From assembly GCF_036884655.1 (NCBI RefSeq), contig NC_088342.1, forward strand, positions 9,357,501 through 9,421,500: a DNA stretch of 64,000 bases, in the 5' to 3' direction. Origin of the DNA: Musa acuminata AAA Group (Eukaryota > Streptophyta > Magnoliopsida > Zingiberales > Musaceae). Positions 27,248 through 40,000 of the stretch are shown one piece after another (the stretch's first letter is position 1; each line of letters opens with the position of its first letter). Position numbers and translations under genes: made by a program. A model generated the notes under the pieces. It was not told the DNA's origin. It searched no databases and saw only the letters and a list, made by a program, of their open reading frames with translations.

Positions 27248-29195
27248 TTTGTTAGATCGTCTAGGGAAGCTGACTTATCTTCACTGTGGTCTCATGATCA
27301 ATGTACACTGTATTGCGCATTGGCAGTGACCTCTGTACTAGAAACATATCTGACCTGCACCAGCGTGCATCCTGCTCTGTTATATGCTATATCTTAAGCT
27401 GATACCATAGTATGAGAATGCCACTAGCAGGAATTAAACTTTGAACCCCAACTGCATAATTTTGAGGTCTCATACCGTCTGGGTTGCTGTCCTACTAAAT
27501 TAATAAGTTGTTGACAGGATTGTGAATTAGTTAAAAAGCATGTTACTCTTTGGGGTCACCAAAGATTTAGCTTAACAACTACTACTAAGTTTTGTGTAAA
27601 AGGATTACTGAGTGAGAAAGTTATTACTGGACAAGTGATTATCAAGTTCTTATAAGGTTTCAAATCATGATCTGCACCAAGAAAATAGAAGAAGATGCTT
27701 TGTACATAGCAAAACAACATTTAGCGTGAGGATTGTATAATATAATTGATAGTACATTTTGTATTTCATGTTTACTTTTCTTTATCTTGAAATAAATGCT
27801 CAATTGAAATCTTTCCTTGCAGCAACACTGTTGTGTAACTATGATTATTCATTCTTTATATACATGTCTATATCTACATAAATAATGCCAATATATGACA
27901 TACTTCAGTTTCCTGTGGTGATGAAAGCATTGTACAAAATTCTCCTCTATGGGTTGCACTTGCTGTTGTGCAATCATATAATCCTCGACGTAAAATTCCA
28001 AGAAGTAATATCTCCATGGTTGATCTGGAACGATGTTTGTCGAAGGCATCCTTCGCAGCTGCTCAAAATTCTGGTAATTTTTTAAATTTAACATTTCAAG
28101 TCTTGGTCATATTCTTCATTTGTCAGTAATATAATTATACACTTACCAACAGTGGCATCACTAAAAAGGCTGAGAAACTAAGAAACTAAGAGAAAAGGAT
28201 TGATGCATCCTCTTCCTCCATTTTTCTCTCATCATGTTCTTTATAAATTTGGTTTTTACAAATCAGCTTTCCTGCCTTTTTCATCAAGAAAATAACACTA
28301 CAACTAATTTAACCTTTTCTAAAAATTGAGCTATTAATTGCTACAAATTGAAGTTTGTGACCAACTCAAAATTTTTCTTGTAGTTTCCAAATTATGCAAA
28401 TTATTCTATATAATTTAACTCCCAATTACCATTTCTTTTCAGTCTCCAATGCAGTTAATCAATTTTCTATTCAATAGCAGTATGTTTCTTCACAGAAATA
28501 TCCTAAATCATCAAAATTAATCTTCTTCTGGTAGTTGATTGCAGAATTAGGCTGGAATTATATAAAAGTTCAGTGGGTTATTCGAAATGGTGCATATAGC
28601 AAATGCTTTATAATGTTAAACTACCTCTTTCATTCTGGTTTATGGTGTTCTCCGAATTGGAATACTATTGAATGGAGGAACTAGCTAGTGATTTAGTTAC
28701 TTTGAGCTTATTGCAGATATCCATATTCTTGATAGTACATAAATGAACTGGGATTGGTTACTACAAATGAGATCCTAAAAAGCTGATACTACAAATGTTT
28801 TGTGGTTAGACACAAGTGATGGAGGACTCAAGTGCCAGCTCTGCTATTATAAAATGTGTTTTTAATAAGCACCTTGGAGGTGGATGAGGGAGAAAAGGAC
28901 CCAGGGGGTGGATAAGCGAGCAACCCTTTACATAACCTTTGCGGGTTAAGGAGTAGCAAATGTTGACGTAGATCACTGTGGTGAGTCAATAATAATGGAT
29001 CCTCAAACATAGAACCAGGAACGGAGATAGGTGAGGAAAGACACCTAGATGAGTTTCATCAGTATGGGTGGTACATACCAATCTATCGGTACACTCCACC
29101 ATACCATGTATCAGTATATCGATACATATCATATCAATGGTTGGTTGGTACACCTATACAGATCGATAAAACGAACCATGCTAAGAATAACACAA

Positions 29196-29227
<32 letters not shown>

Positions 29228-29952
29228 CTCAAGTTTTCTGGCACCTAAGTTCTAACATTGTTCCTTTATGAACATTTTTTATTTTTCTAGGCCTTGGAAT
29301 CTGTTGAATGTAAACAAAAATACATCTTTCATATTGGTGAATTCATGGGAGCCAGATTCTCCAATTCTCCATATATGTGAATTAATGGAATCCATTCTTT
29401 TTGTTTGTATTTTCATAGTTCACTAATAAATCTGTGATATATTTTCCACTGTGAACTTGAGGGATAATAACCAGAACAATTTGTGATTATTTTGCTTTTG
29501 TTATCCACTTTGATTAAGAGTTCACATCCCTATCTTGTTTGAGAAGCTTCTCAGCATTGAAATTCTAGGTTCACATTTTCATGATTTCTTCTTGATGATG
29601 TAAAATTATGGGTTTGCACCAGATAATGATTAAACTGTTTTGTGCTGTTTTATTAATCTTTAAGCTTCCATTCATATGCCACGGATTGGCTACCAAGATG
29701 GATCACAACGCTCAGAGTGGTACACAGTGGAACGCCTCCTACGGAAATATGCATCAATACATGGCATCACTATATATGTGTAAGGCACTATAACTTCAAT
29801 TAATGCCATTTGCTAATTGATATTATGCATTTCTTCCACTTTCATCTGATATCTGCTTATTGATTCCATGAACTTACCCTTTGCTTCTTTTCCATCATCC
29901 TGATAAGTTCATATGCAGGTACTATTATCGGCATCCATCCAGAGAGCAATAA
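15358..29952 (+). CDS. CHR10: SNF2 helicase with C-terminal macro domain (CHR10/ALC1-like)
   Basis: ATP-dependent nuclear chromatin remodeller, orthologue of plant CHR10 and related to animal ALC1/CHD1L, whose macro domain binds ADP-ribose. Seventeen exons join in frame to 880 aa: 15358-15541, 15630-15637, 16662-16740, 16840-17000, 17141-17266, 17614-17794, 19438-19573, 19714-19831, 20351-20440, 20618-20725, 20819-21022, 24157-24282, 24368-25029, 25704-25849, 27909-28073, 29665-29779, 29919-29952. Visible motifs: DEMGLGKT (Walker A, about aa 63-70), [11 protein letters not shown] (motif II, DEAQ at 176-179), [20 protein letters not shown] and QRSHRIGQ (motif VI, to aa 490). A charged linker follows, then the macro domain (about 722-880: [22 protein letters not shown], final YVYYYRHPS). 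Junctions are GT-AG and preserve family text. The exon 4 donor (17000) is the least certain. No lesion is seen; it appears functional. Confidence 0.92.
15630..15637 (+). other. 8-nt microexon of the CHR10-like gene
   Basis: The bases GCGACGAG, bounded by TTTGCAG and GTCAGG. They complete glycine 62 and add Asp-Glu, which the family requires immediately before MGLGKT. Exon 1 ends one base into the glycine codon (15541), and exon 3 starts with ATGGGCCTG after an AG (16661). Without this microexon the reading frame shifts and the DE of the Walker A region is lost. Confidence 0.85.
21241..21496 (+). repeat. 128-bp tandem duplication in intron 11
   Basis: Two adjacent copies, 21241-21368 and 21369-21496, both starting ATACAAGTCTTTGGT and containing GTGAAAACTATGAATTC and CATGTTGGTTAGCAGTTC. 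Only a handful of differences separate them, so the duplication is recent. It lies in intron 11 of the CHR10-like gene and is non-coding. Confidence 0.92.
22874..23806. mobile_element. Non-autonomous hAT-like element in CHR10 intron 11
   Basis: The terminal inverted repeat CAAGGTTTTTAA is at 22882 and its complement ends at 23798. Beyond 12 perfect bases the arms stay related (GTACC blocks). Flanks GTTTTCCT (22874-22881) and GTTTTTCT (23799-23806) form an 8-bp duplication with one mismatch, which fits hAT. The ends carry GGTAC palindromes, such as GCTCGGTACGTCGGTACC near 23729. The interior is a GC-rich minisatellite with GA runs. No transposase is present. ORFs of up to 199 codons here are low-complexity artefacts. 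Confidence 0.65.
23062..23520. repeat. Three-copy minisatellite with (GA)n core
   Basis: Three tandem units start GCGGAGGAGGG at 23062, 23243 and 23416 (spacing 181 and 173 bp). Each has the same order of blocks: GACCAAGCGG, GCGTCGACA, GGTGATG, GCAGGAGAGAG, GATGGGGTT and CGTCTCGAGG. The GA run differs in each unit; the first is a pure (AG)n at 23119-23169. The array is internal to the hAT-like element. Confidence 0.85.
26706..26836 (+). repeat. Short direct repeat in CHR10 intron 14
   Basis: A segment of about 47 bp, starting TTATTTTGGACCATGGATTT, is present at about 26706-26752 and again at 26790-26836, 84 bp apart and nearly identical. It is a local duplication in intronic DNA. Confidence 0.85.
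27100..27246. repeat. Compound (TA)n-(TG)n microsatellite
   Basis: About 110 bp of TA with interspersed TG steps (TATATATG), followed by about 36 bp of pure TG. It lies in intron 14 of the CHR10-like gene, between exons 14 (25849) and 15 (27909). Confidence 0.95.
29196..29222 (+). repeat. (CT)n microsatellite
   Basis: Uninterrupted CT repeat of about 27 bp in intron 15 of the CHR10-like gene. Confidence 0.9.
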
Positions 29953-32900
29953 GAGCTGATATTTTCAAGTTCTGCTATGTAAATTATTTATGATGTGTTT
30001 TATATAGAAGAAGCTTTGCGCCATGAACAACTACCTATATTAAGATTTATGTTGATGGACATGGAACTGATAAAAATAGATGCCGAAACTCTCTATGTGA
30101 GGTGTTAGAATTTGTTCTGTTTAGTACTTGCAACTTTCACATTTGCAGAGCTGTTGGCAACTGTATTGTTTCTTGGTATGTGTGCATTACCTTGGTGGAT
30201 CAGCAGTAATGTTAGCAACTCCTTGACAACATATTCTTGAAGGTGTCTGTAATATTGGTACTTGATGATTCATGTTTCAACTCATACAATACAATTTTGG
30301 CTGACTCGAAAATGAGGCATCAAGGTGTTTGTTTTGCTACTATTATGTATTAGCTATGGTTCTGCCGGTGCTGTCAATTCCTATGTGATGTAAGGTTTCA
30401 AATGTCATACTTAGGCTATTCATGTGTCTGATTGTGTTCATTGTAGTTCTTATATTGTGAGAGAACTTACAGTTTTTCCATGCCTTGGTAAATTTTGGAA
30501 CCAACAGATGGAGTTGAACTCTACAAGCAAAGTTGGAAAAACACATCCTCTCTATTTTGGAACTGCAACAGGTAAAGCTCAACTGATCATTTACAGTTGT
30601 GTTTTAGTGCTCGTAATTTCATAACATGTTTGCAACAGCAACAACATTAATGGGACTAACACATTGTTTAAATGTAGTTTCTCTTTGTGGATGTAGCATG
30701 AATGGAAAAACCATTTGTTCTGTCATCAGTCTATTTGGAGGACCACCTGAAAGCCATCAGCTTAAGTGCCTAACTTGTGGTGCCAGTTTGGACCTAATGA
30801 TGTGGAACCAATCTCTACACATGATCCTGGTTTTTGTTGTTTGTGTTGCAAATGGAAACCAAGTCCAATGTGATAGATGCAGGTTGGTTATGTTGCTGCA
30901 AAACCATGCCGGTGCCTTGAAGCTTAGTTTTGGTAGCATATCTTGGGATTTCATGGGCAGAGGTTGTGCCACTCCACAGCAAGGTATTGAATTCTGCTTG
31001 TTCTATTCTGGGGTGTGGAGAAATCCGCACGAGAGCCAGTATTCGCCTTGCACTAGGTTGTGCTAAATAAATCTGAAGCCAATTTGTAGTAACTCGAAAG
31101 ATATTTTCAGGTTGCTCACTGTGGATTCTTCTGGTCTTCCGCATTGCATTTGTTTCATGACTGAAATTATGGCACAGGTTCAATTATTTTACATGCTTTT
31201 TTACTGTTGCATCAATACATTAGCATTTCTTGTGTACTCGATCGATTATCTCTTTCAGCTGATAGGATGATGATCCTTTCTGGTTACACCGCTATGGTGG
31301 TTCAAGTAATCTTGAATAAGATAAGTAAAAACACAGCATTGGAAAATGATGCATTCTTTGGTAGCATGTTCTGCATGTGAATTGTTTAGAATTTATGTGA
31401 AACAGAAGAATTCTTTTGTGCTATATATATAGCTGTTCATGGTTAATATGTTGGAATTAAGATGTCACCTAACACTACTTTTTTGGCGCATTGTTTGTAT
31501 GGTCTTGTAGGGTGATGTCGCAAGACAATTTTTCAGAGTACTAGTAATGGTGATCGCCTTATCACAGTCGCAATATGGCAGTAGTCAAGTGGTTGCTGAT
31601 AATGTCGTCCTGACAAAAAAATATGAAGGAACACCAGCATGCATGTCTTCATGCTTGGAGAATAAAAGATGAGTGCAGCTGTGGCCATCACAACAGGTAG
31701 AGATGTTCCAGACTTGTCTCCATTCTTTTCTTGGAGCATTCCGAAAAGAATCCACGATCATCTAATAAATTAATTTTTGTCAATCTAAAATATCAGTTTG
31801 ATCACATCTATTTATCAAAGATTGAGATCCCGAAACTTTTGATATCATATAATTTAGTTGGTAAGGATCTTGATCATTGATAATAAGGTTAAGGTCTTAA
31901 GATTCGATCATTGTGCTTTAACATGATGGGCTCGATGTTTGTCATCAGGAGGGGCCTTTTGGGACGAAGCTGTGACACAAAAGCCATCATCTCTTTTGGG
32001 GCCAGATTAATGGCCGTCGTCCTGGTTCTAACCACGAGACAAAGCTCACATTCTACCTCCCCTTTGATGTCAGTAAAAGCGATTGGAATCCATAGGAACA
32101 AGACAATAACGTGGTCACACCAAAGGCCTCATTTTTGTCCCCCGGGTTGGACCATTGAAGCTGCACTGTCCACCTCCAAACAAAGGACCACCAACAACCG
32201 CTCTCTTGCGTATGGTGACAGTCTATGCTTACTATTGTTGACACACATGACTTGGAGAACAAACAAGCAACATCGCATGATCAGATCCCGTCGGCCTACG
32301 GACTGTTCATGCATCCGGCAGCATGTACTGTTTAGCGGCTTGTCAGGTATGGTTGAAGTAAGTTGATCCTTCTTATCTCTCAAAGAAGATATAACTGAGA
32401 AAAAGAAAGAAGATGGTTGCTGGTAAGAACACGATCACACATATTGACCTTCCAATAAACTTTGTGCACCGTGCAAAGGAATGAACATGTGAAGCTCGAC
32501 TGCAGCATGTCGAATCATAAATCGTGAATGACGACAATGATGACTGCTGCTTGCAGAGCTTGCGCTTGTGGGTGTTCTTACACCCTCTGCGGAATCTCGC
32601 CCTGTTTTCATTTCCCTTTTTTTCCTCACTGTTTGCTCGGATTCTTCCTCTTCTCTCTTACAGCACCTTTTGTTGTTTTCGATACGCCAGTTTAGTTAAA
32701 GTGCTGCCCTGTTCTCGTTTACCTTGACATGGTTAGTCTAGCAGAACAGTGTAGCGTCGTTCCTACCCACATGACAAGTGATGAGATCGTTAGGATTTTA
32801 AATAAATAATAAACAAGAAAGTTGTAGTTTGGGAAGAATTGTTCTTGATAATATTTACCATTTGATCTATTTTGATAAGTGGAAAAGAAAATTTGTTCAT

Positions 32901-35900
32901 GGAAATCTGTTGACTTGTATCTGTTAATTCTTTTTTATTATCTTTGTTGCTTGATTGATTCGAGGAATGCAGTCTTTTATGTTGCTTGATACTGATTCAT
33001 TATGTCAATTTACACCTACTGGTTCACTTTATGTAGGACTTTTTCTGTCTTTTCAGTATGTACTTTGACAGGAACACTCTAATGGTTTTTCCTGAGAAGT
33101 CACCGGCATTTCCGTGATTAGCTTTTACTCACTGGTCTTTCTTTTCTTCTCAACATTAGCTTTATTCTTGCAGTCTCGTCTATGCGTTGGTGGACAAATC
33201 ATCCTTCACCGGTCCTCTGCCGTCCTTTGAATGGCGAGGCGCCCCCACTCTGTGAGTGTTCCATCACCTTTTCCCTTGTAATTTAGTAGGAAAATTCAAC
33301 ACCTTCATCATAAATAAAAACATAAAATTAATCCACTGGTTACAATGATTCATTTTACCGATCTATATCGATATATTGATTAGTTATCGATATAATATGT
33401 ATTGCGTTATACCCAGTATCATACATGAGGATATACCACTATATTATCTATATCAATCCATTATAGGATCGATATATACCGTTCGTACTGAATAACGTGC
33501 TATGGTACGACGAATCTTGGTAAGTAGTACTATTCTCTCTTGTTGACAATCTCACGAAATCAAAATCTAAGCAAAAGACTTTAGTAGAGTTTATACATTG
33601 TATAAAGTTTTTTCTTAACGATTTAAGCTTTTAGATTTTTAGTAATCTAAATAAAACTTTTATCATGGTATTTGGAGTAGATTGTGAGTTAAAATCATAT
33701 ATATGTCTTTTTCTATTTTGTTTGTTATTTCGTCTAATGTTAATTAATATGTTTGCATTTGATATATATTAGGTCATTTTTGTGACAACTCAAGTTTTCG
33801 AGATTTCTATTGACCTAACTGAAATCCTTACCAAAATTACTCTTATTTCTTATCTAGCAATGTAGAAGTGATGCATATAAATATGAAATTTAATGATCTT
33901 TAAGAAGCTAGAAATAAATATTAGCAACTGTTTCTGACTGTAAACTGTTCTTCCATTCCTTCCTGCACAATAAAAGAATCAAAACGTTCAATGTGTGACT
34001 TTGTGGCTTGCTTGTGCTCGACTTGTCCAGCTTTCTTAGGGACAATTGTTAGGTCTAAGTCAATCAAAAAAGTTTTCGTCTTTTGTCTCATCGTCTGCTC
34101 ATTGCCACAAACATTGCAGTACTACAACAATTTTGGGAACAAAAACTTGCCTTTTACCATACAAACTGTTATATCAAACAGTACAAACATTGTACACAGT
34201 ACTACTGTTGGCAGTGACTAAGGAGCCCTTTGTGAGATCCATAAGGCAGAATAGAACATAAAATTATTCAGAATGGACAATAGATTATAAATTTAGAAAA
34301 TATCTACTAGCTTAAGATCTTGGGATTGAATCTTGTCTTCATCATTGTCCTATGAAAAAAATTTGTTTGGATTAAAATCTCTCGAACAGGCGTGGAGGAT
34401 CAATGTACATAGTCTAACCTCAAGGACGATGATCCAATATAATTATTTTGCATAATAGTATTTGTAGGCTACAAATTCATGTTAGGTGCATCCGACCTAA
34501 TAGAATAAATGACTCATTAATATGTGGAGCCTAGGTTAATAATTCAAAATATATGTCTAATTCAATAGCAGAAGGTTCTATCTAGTCTGTCAAATCAATT
34601 CTTTTCCCATGATGTGCAATGAAGTATTGTAATCTTTTTTACTTAAGGCCAAAACTCTAGTACGACACACATAATATGTCCAATACTTTGTCTATTCAGA
34701 TATTTGTTTGTCACAATGTGAATAATTTTTATGGTTCCTTCCTGTGCCAATAGGAATTCACTGTTGCAATGCCACTGCAGAGGCCGCCTCATTGTTCCAA
34801 AGGTATCTGATACGCTATGCTCCACCATGAACTCCGTGTTTCGGTCCTTAATTGCTTCTGTTAGCAATAGGCTACTGAACTACGTAATGCTGCGGCCATG
34901 TAGGTAGACTTCTGGTGCAGTTCCCCTTTCAGCGTTCCATCACAATAATGCGTCTCCAGCTTTTGTCATCATCTGTCGCTATGCATCACTCATCATGGTT
35001 GGTTCGGAAAACAGGTGCAGCTCTCTCATATATCTCTTCCTCTCCTTTCTTGCACGCCATTCCTGTGATATTTGTCACGCATGGGAGTTGAACTCATTTA
35101 CAACACACGAGAAGTCGCTGCAGAGCCTTCTCGCACCATTTGATCCATCTTGTCATCTGGATCACGTTTGCAAGATTGCAAACGAGGAGTTGCGATGTCA
35201 GTGGCAGCGGATTGCTCCATCGCTGTTGCTTTCTGTCTCGTGACCTCCATACGGTGGTTGTGGGGTTAGATAGAGGAAGGAAGGATGAGGCAGGAACTCC
35301 TCTCTATTTGTGGCAGCAGTCCAAATGGTAGGCTGTTGTTGTGGTACTCCAGGTGTACTGCAAGTTCCCTTTGGGGCTGAAGAGCAGTTACTGCCTCATT
35401 GGAGGTTTTCACCTTGCTGCTGAAAGAATGATTGAACTAAAGCCAAAATGATTGAGAGAGAGAAAGAGAGAGAGAGAGAGGGAGAGTTGTCGAGGTGATT
35501 TTGATGTCAGCATCACTGATTTCTTGAGACCATTTCAAGTTCTACCACCTTCTCCTCCCTTGGCCTTTTAACTTTTGGTTTGAGGAATCCTTCATCATCA
35601 TCCTTCTCCATTTGGAGGACTTTTATTAAGATATAAACCTGGATTCTCCTGATAAGAGTTTTCCTTGAATGAGGAGAATTAGTGCTCTGCTTTGGTTTTG
35701 TCACTTTGTTAACTCGGAGTAAGCACATGATCGAAGGTAAATGGGTCTCCAATTCAGCAAAAGGGAGTCTGTGGCGAGTCACAATACACATACACATACC
35801 TCATACATGCTATCACAAACACACTTGTCAGCTACAGTAGTTACATGTGTACTGAACAAGCTTCTTTTAGCCTCGTTATCGAGTATGGGAGAAGTGTAGC

Positions 35901-36083
35901 TGCTGTTGTTGTTGTTGGTTCGAGCATGAGTAACCACGCCATTAGAGGCAAAAGGTTTGACCTCCATTTCCGGTTCCAGTTGAGGAGGGAGCTGATGATG
36001 ATCCGTCGCTCCCGCGATTAGATGTAGAAGAACGGATACGTGCGTGCATGCATGGCTGTTGCAGACCATGGGTTCTAATTATA
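29953..36083. other. Intergenic DNA, no recognisable gene
   Basis: The first few hundred bases should be the 3' UTR of the CHR10-like gene. The rest has only short ORFs without family resemblance, e.g. 30626-31066 and 31911-32366. A 78-bp exon-like piece at 33174-33251 (after TTCTTGCAG, before GTGAGT) is open in two frames but matches nothing I know. Segments at about 33350-33520, and at 29060-29180 in the last CHR10 introns, are rich in diverged GGTAC/ATCGATAT palindromes. They look like old relatives of the 22882 element. A (GA)n run lies at 35454-35486. Confidence 0.5.
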
Positions 36084-36827
36084 CTACTCCCACAGGAATG
36101 GCTCCTCCACCCGGAACACGACGCCGTCTTCCTCGGTAGAAGGCAGCCATGAGGAAGGAGGAGGAGAAGAGTGGCAGAATGCGTCTCTGAGGTCGAGGAA
36201 GAGATCCGGCAGGTCAAAGAGCGCGTCTTCGCCGTCGCTCGACGGCGTCGTGAGGGAGTGGGAGACCGGCTGCTCGGCCTGGCCCGGGCATGCGGCGGCC
36301 AGCGCCGCCGCAGCCTGGATGTCCTTGGGGGCCGCCGTGGCCGGCCGCGGTAGCACGGCTGCCAGCTCCGGGAAGTTGAGGAGGGCAGACTGGCCCTTGA
36401 TGGTCAGCGCCGCCACGTCGTGGGCTCGTGCCGCCATCTCGGCGGTGGGGAACGTCCCTAGCCATATCCTCGACTTCTTCCTCGGCTCTCGGATCTCCGA
36501 CACCCACTTGCCCCAATTCCGCATCCGGACGCCGCGGTAGACGGGATGCTTCCCATCTTTGCTTCGTTTCTTACCTCCTCCTCCTCCTCCTCCACCACCA
36601 ACACCACAAGGAGCAGCCTCAGCCTGTCTCTTGGATCCACCCTTAGAGGCCGTCTTCTTCTTCTTCTTCATGTTCCTTGAACTGTGGCCGAGTAATTCTG
36701 GTGAGGCACTGGGACAACAGGAGGAGGCCATGGAGGACAAGGAGGAAGAGGAGGAGCAGGAGGTAATGGTGGAGAAAGAGGAAGAGAAGGTGATAGCTTC
36801 ACATTCTTGCCTGAGTAGCTCTTTCAT
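36084..36827 (-). CDS. DREB-type AP2/ERF transcription factor
   Basis: Intronless gene for a 247-aa nuclear DNA-binding protein. The AP2 domain spans about aa 96-154: [20 protein letters not shown], then [19 protein letters not shown] and LNFPELA. Domain positions 14 (Val109) and 19 (Glu114) are the DREB-class residues, so a DRE/CRT-type site (core CCGAC) is the expected target. The KKSRIWLG and [19 protein letters not shown] context is typical of DREB group A-4 (TINY/ERF03x). N-terminal to it are a serine-rich stretch, a lysine run (about 54-58) and nine glycines. The C-terminus is acidic ([18 protein letters not shown]) and ends PFLWE, a likely activation region. I chose the ATG at 36827 ([10 protein letters not shown]); the frame is open upstream to 37040 only through a Leu-Ser microsatellite. 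Confidence 0.92.
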   Translation of the reverse strand: MKELLRQECEAITFSSSFSTITSCSSSSSLSSMASSCCPSASPELLGHSSRNMKKKKKTASKGGSKRQAEAAPCGVGGGGGGGGGKKRSKDGKHPVYRGVRMRNWGKWVSEIREPRKKSRIWLGTFPTAEMAARAHDVAALTIKGQSALLNFPELAAVLPRPATAAPKDIQAAAALAAACPGQAEQPVSHSLTTPSSDGEDALFDLPDLFLDLRDAFCHSSPPPSSWLPSTEEDGVVFRVEEPFLWE

Positions 36828-36920
36828 GGATGGAGACTCCAAAGGTCCTTGTGGAGGAGAGGGGCAATGCAAAGTGGTCGCATAAATAGTAATGTGATGA
36901 GCCAAAAACCCCACAATACT

Positions 36921-36924
36921 AGAG

Positions 36925-36962
<38 letters not shown>
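36921..36962 (-). repeat. (CT)n tract in the DREB leader/core promoter
   Basis: About 40 bp of GA on the plus strand, i.e. CT on the coding strand, 95-135 bp upstream of the DREB start codon. CT tracts are common in plant core promoters and leaders. It also creates the artificial Leu-Ser N-terminal extension of the open frame. Confidence 0.9.
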
Positions 36963-36965
<3 letters not shown>

Positions 36966-37040
36966 GGATGAGTGACCTACTACCATTGACTCCACATTTA
37001 CTCTCTGCTTTGTTCCATTAGAGAGGCCAAGAAAAACCAA

Positions 37041-40000
37041 AGGAGGAGTTCATGTGAACTTGATGTGTTCCATGTGCCATTTTGACCCTTTTTGGATTTC
37101 CATGTAAGATCAATACAGAAACATATATCATCTAATGATGCATGTTTCCTATCTATCATCCTTCAGTAGTGAGACATGGATGCCAATTACTAGTAAGCTC
37201 AACACCATCAACTCTAATTTCCACCAATTGAGGTTTAGCAGCACCAACTTGCATGATTGGGAACAATTATCCTCTAATTTCTAGTGAACCAACACTTCAA
37301 GTGGCCATGAGGCTTTGTCTCTCAAACCCTAATCTCTCTAGCTTCCATAGCATCATTACTTGTTGACTGTATGTGATACTGGCACATGGAGAGACACCCA
37401 TTGACATAAACATATATAAACATGTCAAATTGGCACATGAATTATGGGAAGAAGCCACACAAGAAACCTCTCTACACCAAAAAACATTAAATGAGGGAAT
37501 TATTGAATTATGAAGTTGTCTCATCTGATGAACCATTAATTGTCCTGAACACAGCAATGAGCAGGAGAGAAGAGACAATGTGAGACCACATTGAAGATTC
37601 CACATCAATTTAGGACCATAAATAACTCAATCACATTACAGTAAGAAGCTAAACAACAAGGGAAGGTGAGCAAGCAGTTGTTGTCATTTGGGCTCTACAG
37701 AGTACTATTGTCCAGGATCCTTCATCATCGTGCCACAGTGATCTTCTCATCTTTCTAGCACATATTTCATTTTAAGCATGGAAATATGCACTGACCAATC
37801 AGTCTAAGATCTGATGGTGATGTCCCAACACGCAATTATATATGTCATATGATAATCCAACAATAGCAATAGAGGACAAGTGATGCATATAAACATGTAT
37901 TTTTTTGCTGGCAACACCATATGTTTGACTTGTATCAAAATACTCTTCCTACTAACTACTCTTCCAACATTAAAAAGAGCCCACATGTTTACTTATTTAA
38001 TGAATGACTTGTTAAGATTGACAATGAGATTTATTAGTCAAAAGCTAGTGCGAGGAGTTGGTGAATTTATGCTAGAGAATGACTTCTCTCCTCTCCCTAC
38101 CATCAATGAGAAAATTTTGGGCTTCTTTACCAAGGAAGAGGATTAAATAGTTGCATCATGTGATGAAGCACAATATTTTATGGTAGTGGAAGTTTCTTAT
38201 TCCAATACATTTTATCTCCTAATATATCTTTGTGTTCTTTGAGTATATGACTTGATTTAAGTACTGCTTTCAGAGCAAACTGGAGACTTCAAAGTGCCTC
38301 TGTCAGATCAAGTTTATGCTCCAAACAGAGGTCATCATGCTCTCTTGAATCTTTGATGCTCCTCAGAATCTCGTCTCTGTGATGCAAGATTGTGTTTTAT
38401 TAGCAGTTTTAGAGAACATAAGGCAAAAAAGATGAGATTAGTCCAACATACACTGTGATGAACAAATACATACATACATATATAATTACTTAATACAAGT
38501 CAATCAACATTTATCAATCTTGTACAATAACAGAAGTCAACTTCCATTCCTCACACCAAAAGAAAAAAAGAATAAAAAAAAGCAATTAGTTCAAGCTTAA
38601 TAATTTCAACAGAGTTTTTTTCTTTTTTTGCATATAGCTTCTATCATACTTCTAAACAAGTGTGTGCAAACTGTGTAAAAAGATCATAGCATAGAAACAA
38701 GTGTTTGTTTTAAGCCTTTGATGAAATCACTAGAAGGTATTACTAGAGAAAACAACTTAATCTAAATAAAAGTTACTTTATTGATCCTAAATCACTCATT
38801 CAAAATGACTTAGCCCAAATTAGTGATAGTATATTCATCAATATTTTACAAGTCAGTCAAATCTCTATTCATTTTCAATGAGAGACAAAATTTGGAGATA
38901 ATAGAATCTCTTTCACTTAAGAGCCTAATCAAAGATCAACATATTCCATAATCAAACTTTAGGACGATACACATGAGATCCTGTCTAGAAGTGACTTTCA
39001 AGTAATGTACCTCAAACCCCATATATAAGTAACTTTTTCTTATTCTAATCGCTCACCGTAATCAATATTACCTCAGCACTAATACCATTTATCCACAACT
39101 ATATGACATACAATGCTTAAACATATACTAATTATAGTATACTCATCATCCCCTTGCAAGTAAATTTGCGTGACCAACAGATATGCTAATGACATAAAAA
39201 TAATCAATTAATATTGTGAGTGTGAGGAGATATAAAAGAAAGACATCGAAGAAATAATCATGAAAGCTTTGTTTGTGGAAGTTACTTAGAGAACGTGCAG
39301 ATGCAACATGCTCATAAGGAACACAGAAATAATTATTAATGATTAACCATACATGTCCAACAAAAAAATTCCAGCAGAAAGATGCAAGCAACCAATTATA
39401 TTGAACTGTAAGAATATGCAAAACTATCTATCGATGAGGCACTAACTCTGAAGTTTATTCCATGAAATAAATTCAGCAATAACAAATCAACTAATTCTTC
39501 ATTTGCTTCTGATGTATATATATATAGTTGTTCTTGTTCTTGTTTGGGTGTATCAATTTAGGCACTGAGGGAGTTCATCCAAGCAAAATTCATAGATTAC
39601 TTTCATCAATTGTTGTGGATGTCTTTTGTTATGCATATTAGATGCTTTAAGGAGTGGGTAACAGCAATGCATTAAGTACTTTCATCATGTATAAGTTGCT
39701 GTGGGCTTTTCCTCTTTGTGGAACTTGCTCATGTTCTTGGTTTCAGCTAATATATGAAGTACTCTGTATCCTTTTGCATCATGCTATTTCTTCAAATGCA
39801 GCAAATATTATCACCTCTGGTTTCAGTTGGTGCTGATCCCTGATATTATGATATATATATATCCCATTATGACTAAGAGTGTGCACAATAGCCCTTCTCA
39901 TTTCCAGTCTTTCATATTAACCACATGGCAGTAGCAATTAAGACCAGTATAACTCTGCTATTGCAAGTTAGATTTGGACAAATGTAGTGAGGGACAATGA

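Noticed and set aside
36171..36646. Plus-strand ORFs over the DREB gene
   Set aside because: They are complementary-strand shadows of a GC-rich coding exon.
36828..37040. N-terminal extension of the DREB ORF
   Set aside because: It runs through a (CT)n tract as Leu-Ser repeats; relatives start close to [12 protein letters not shown] text.
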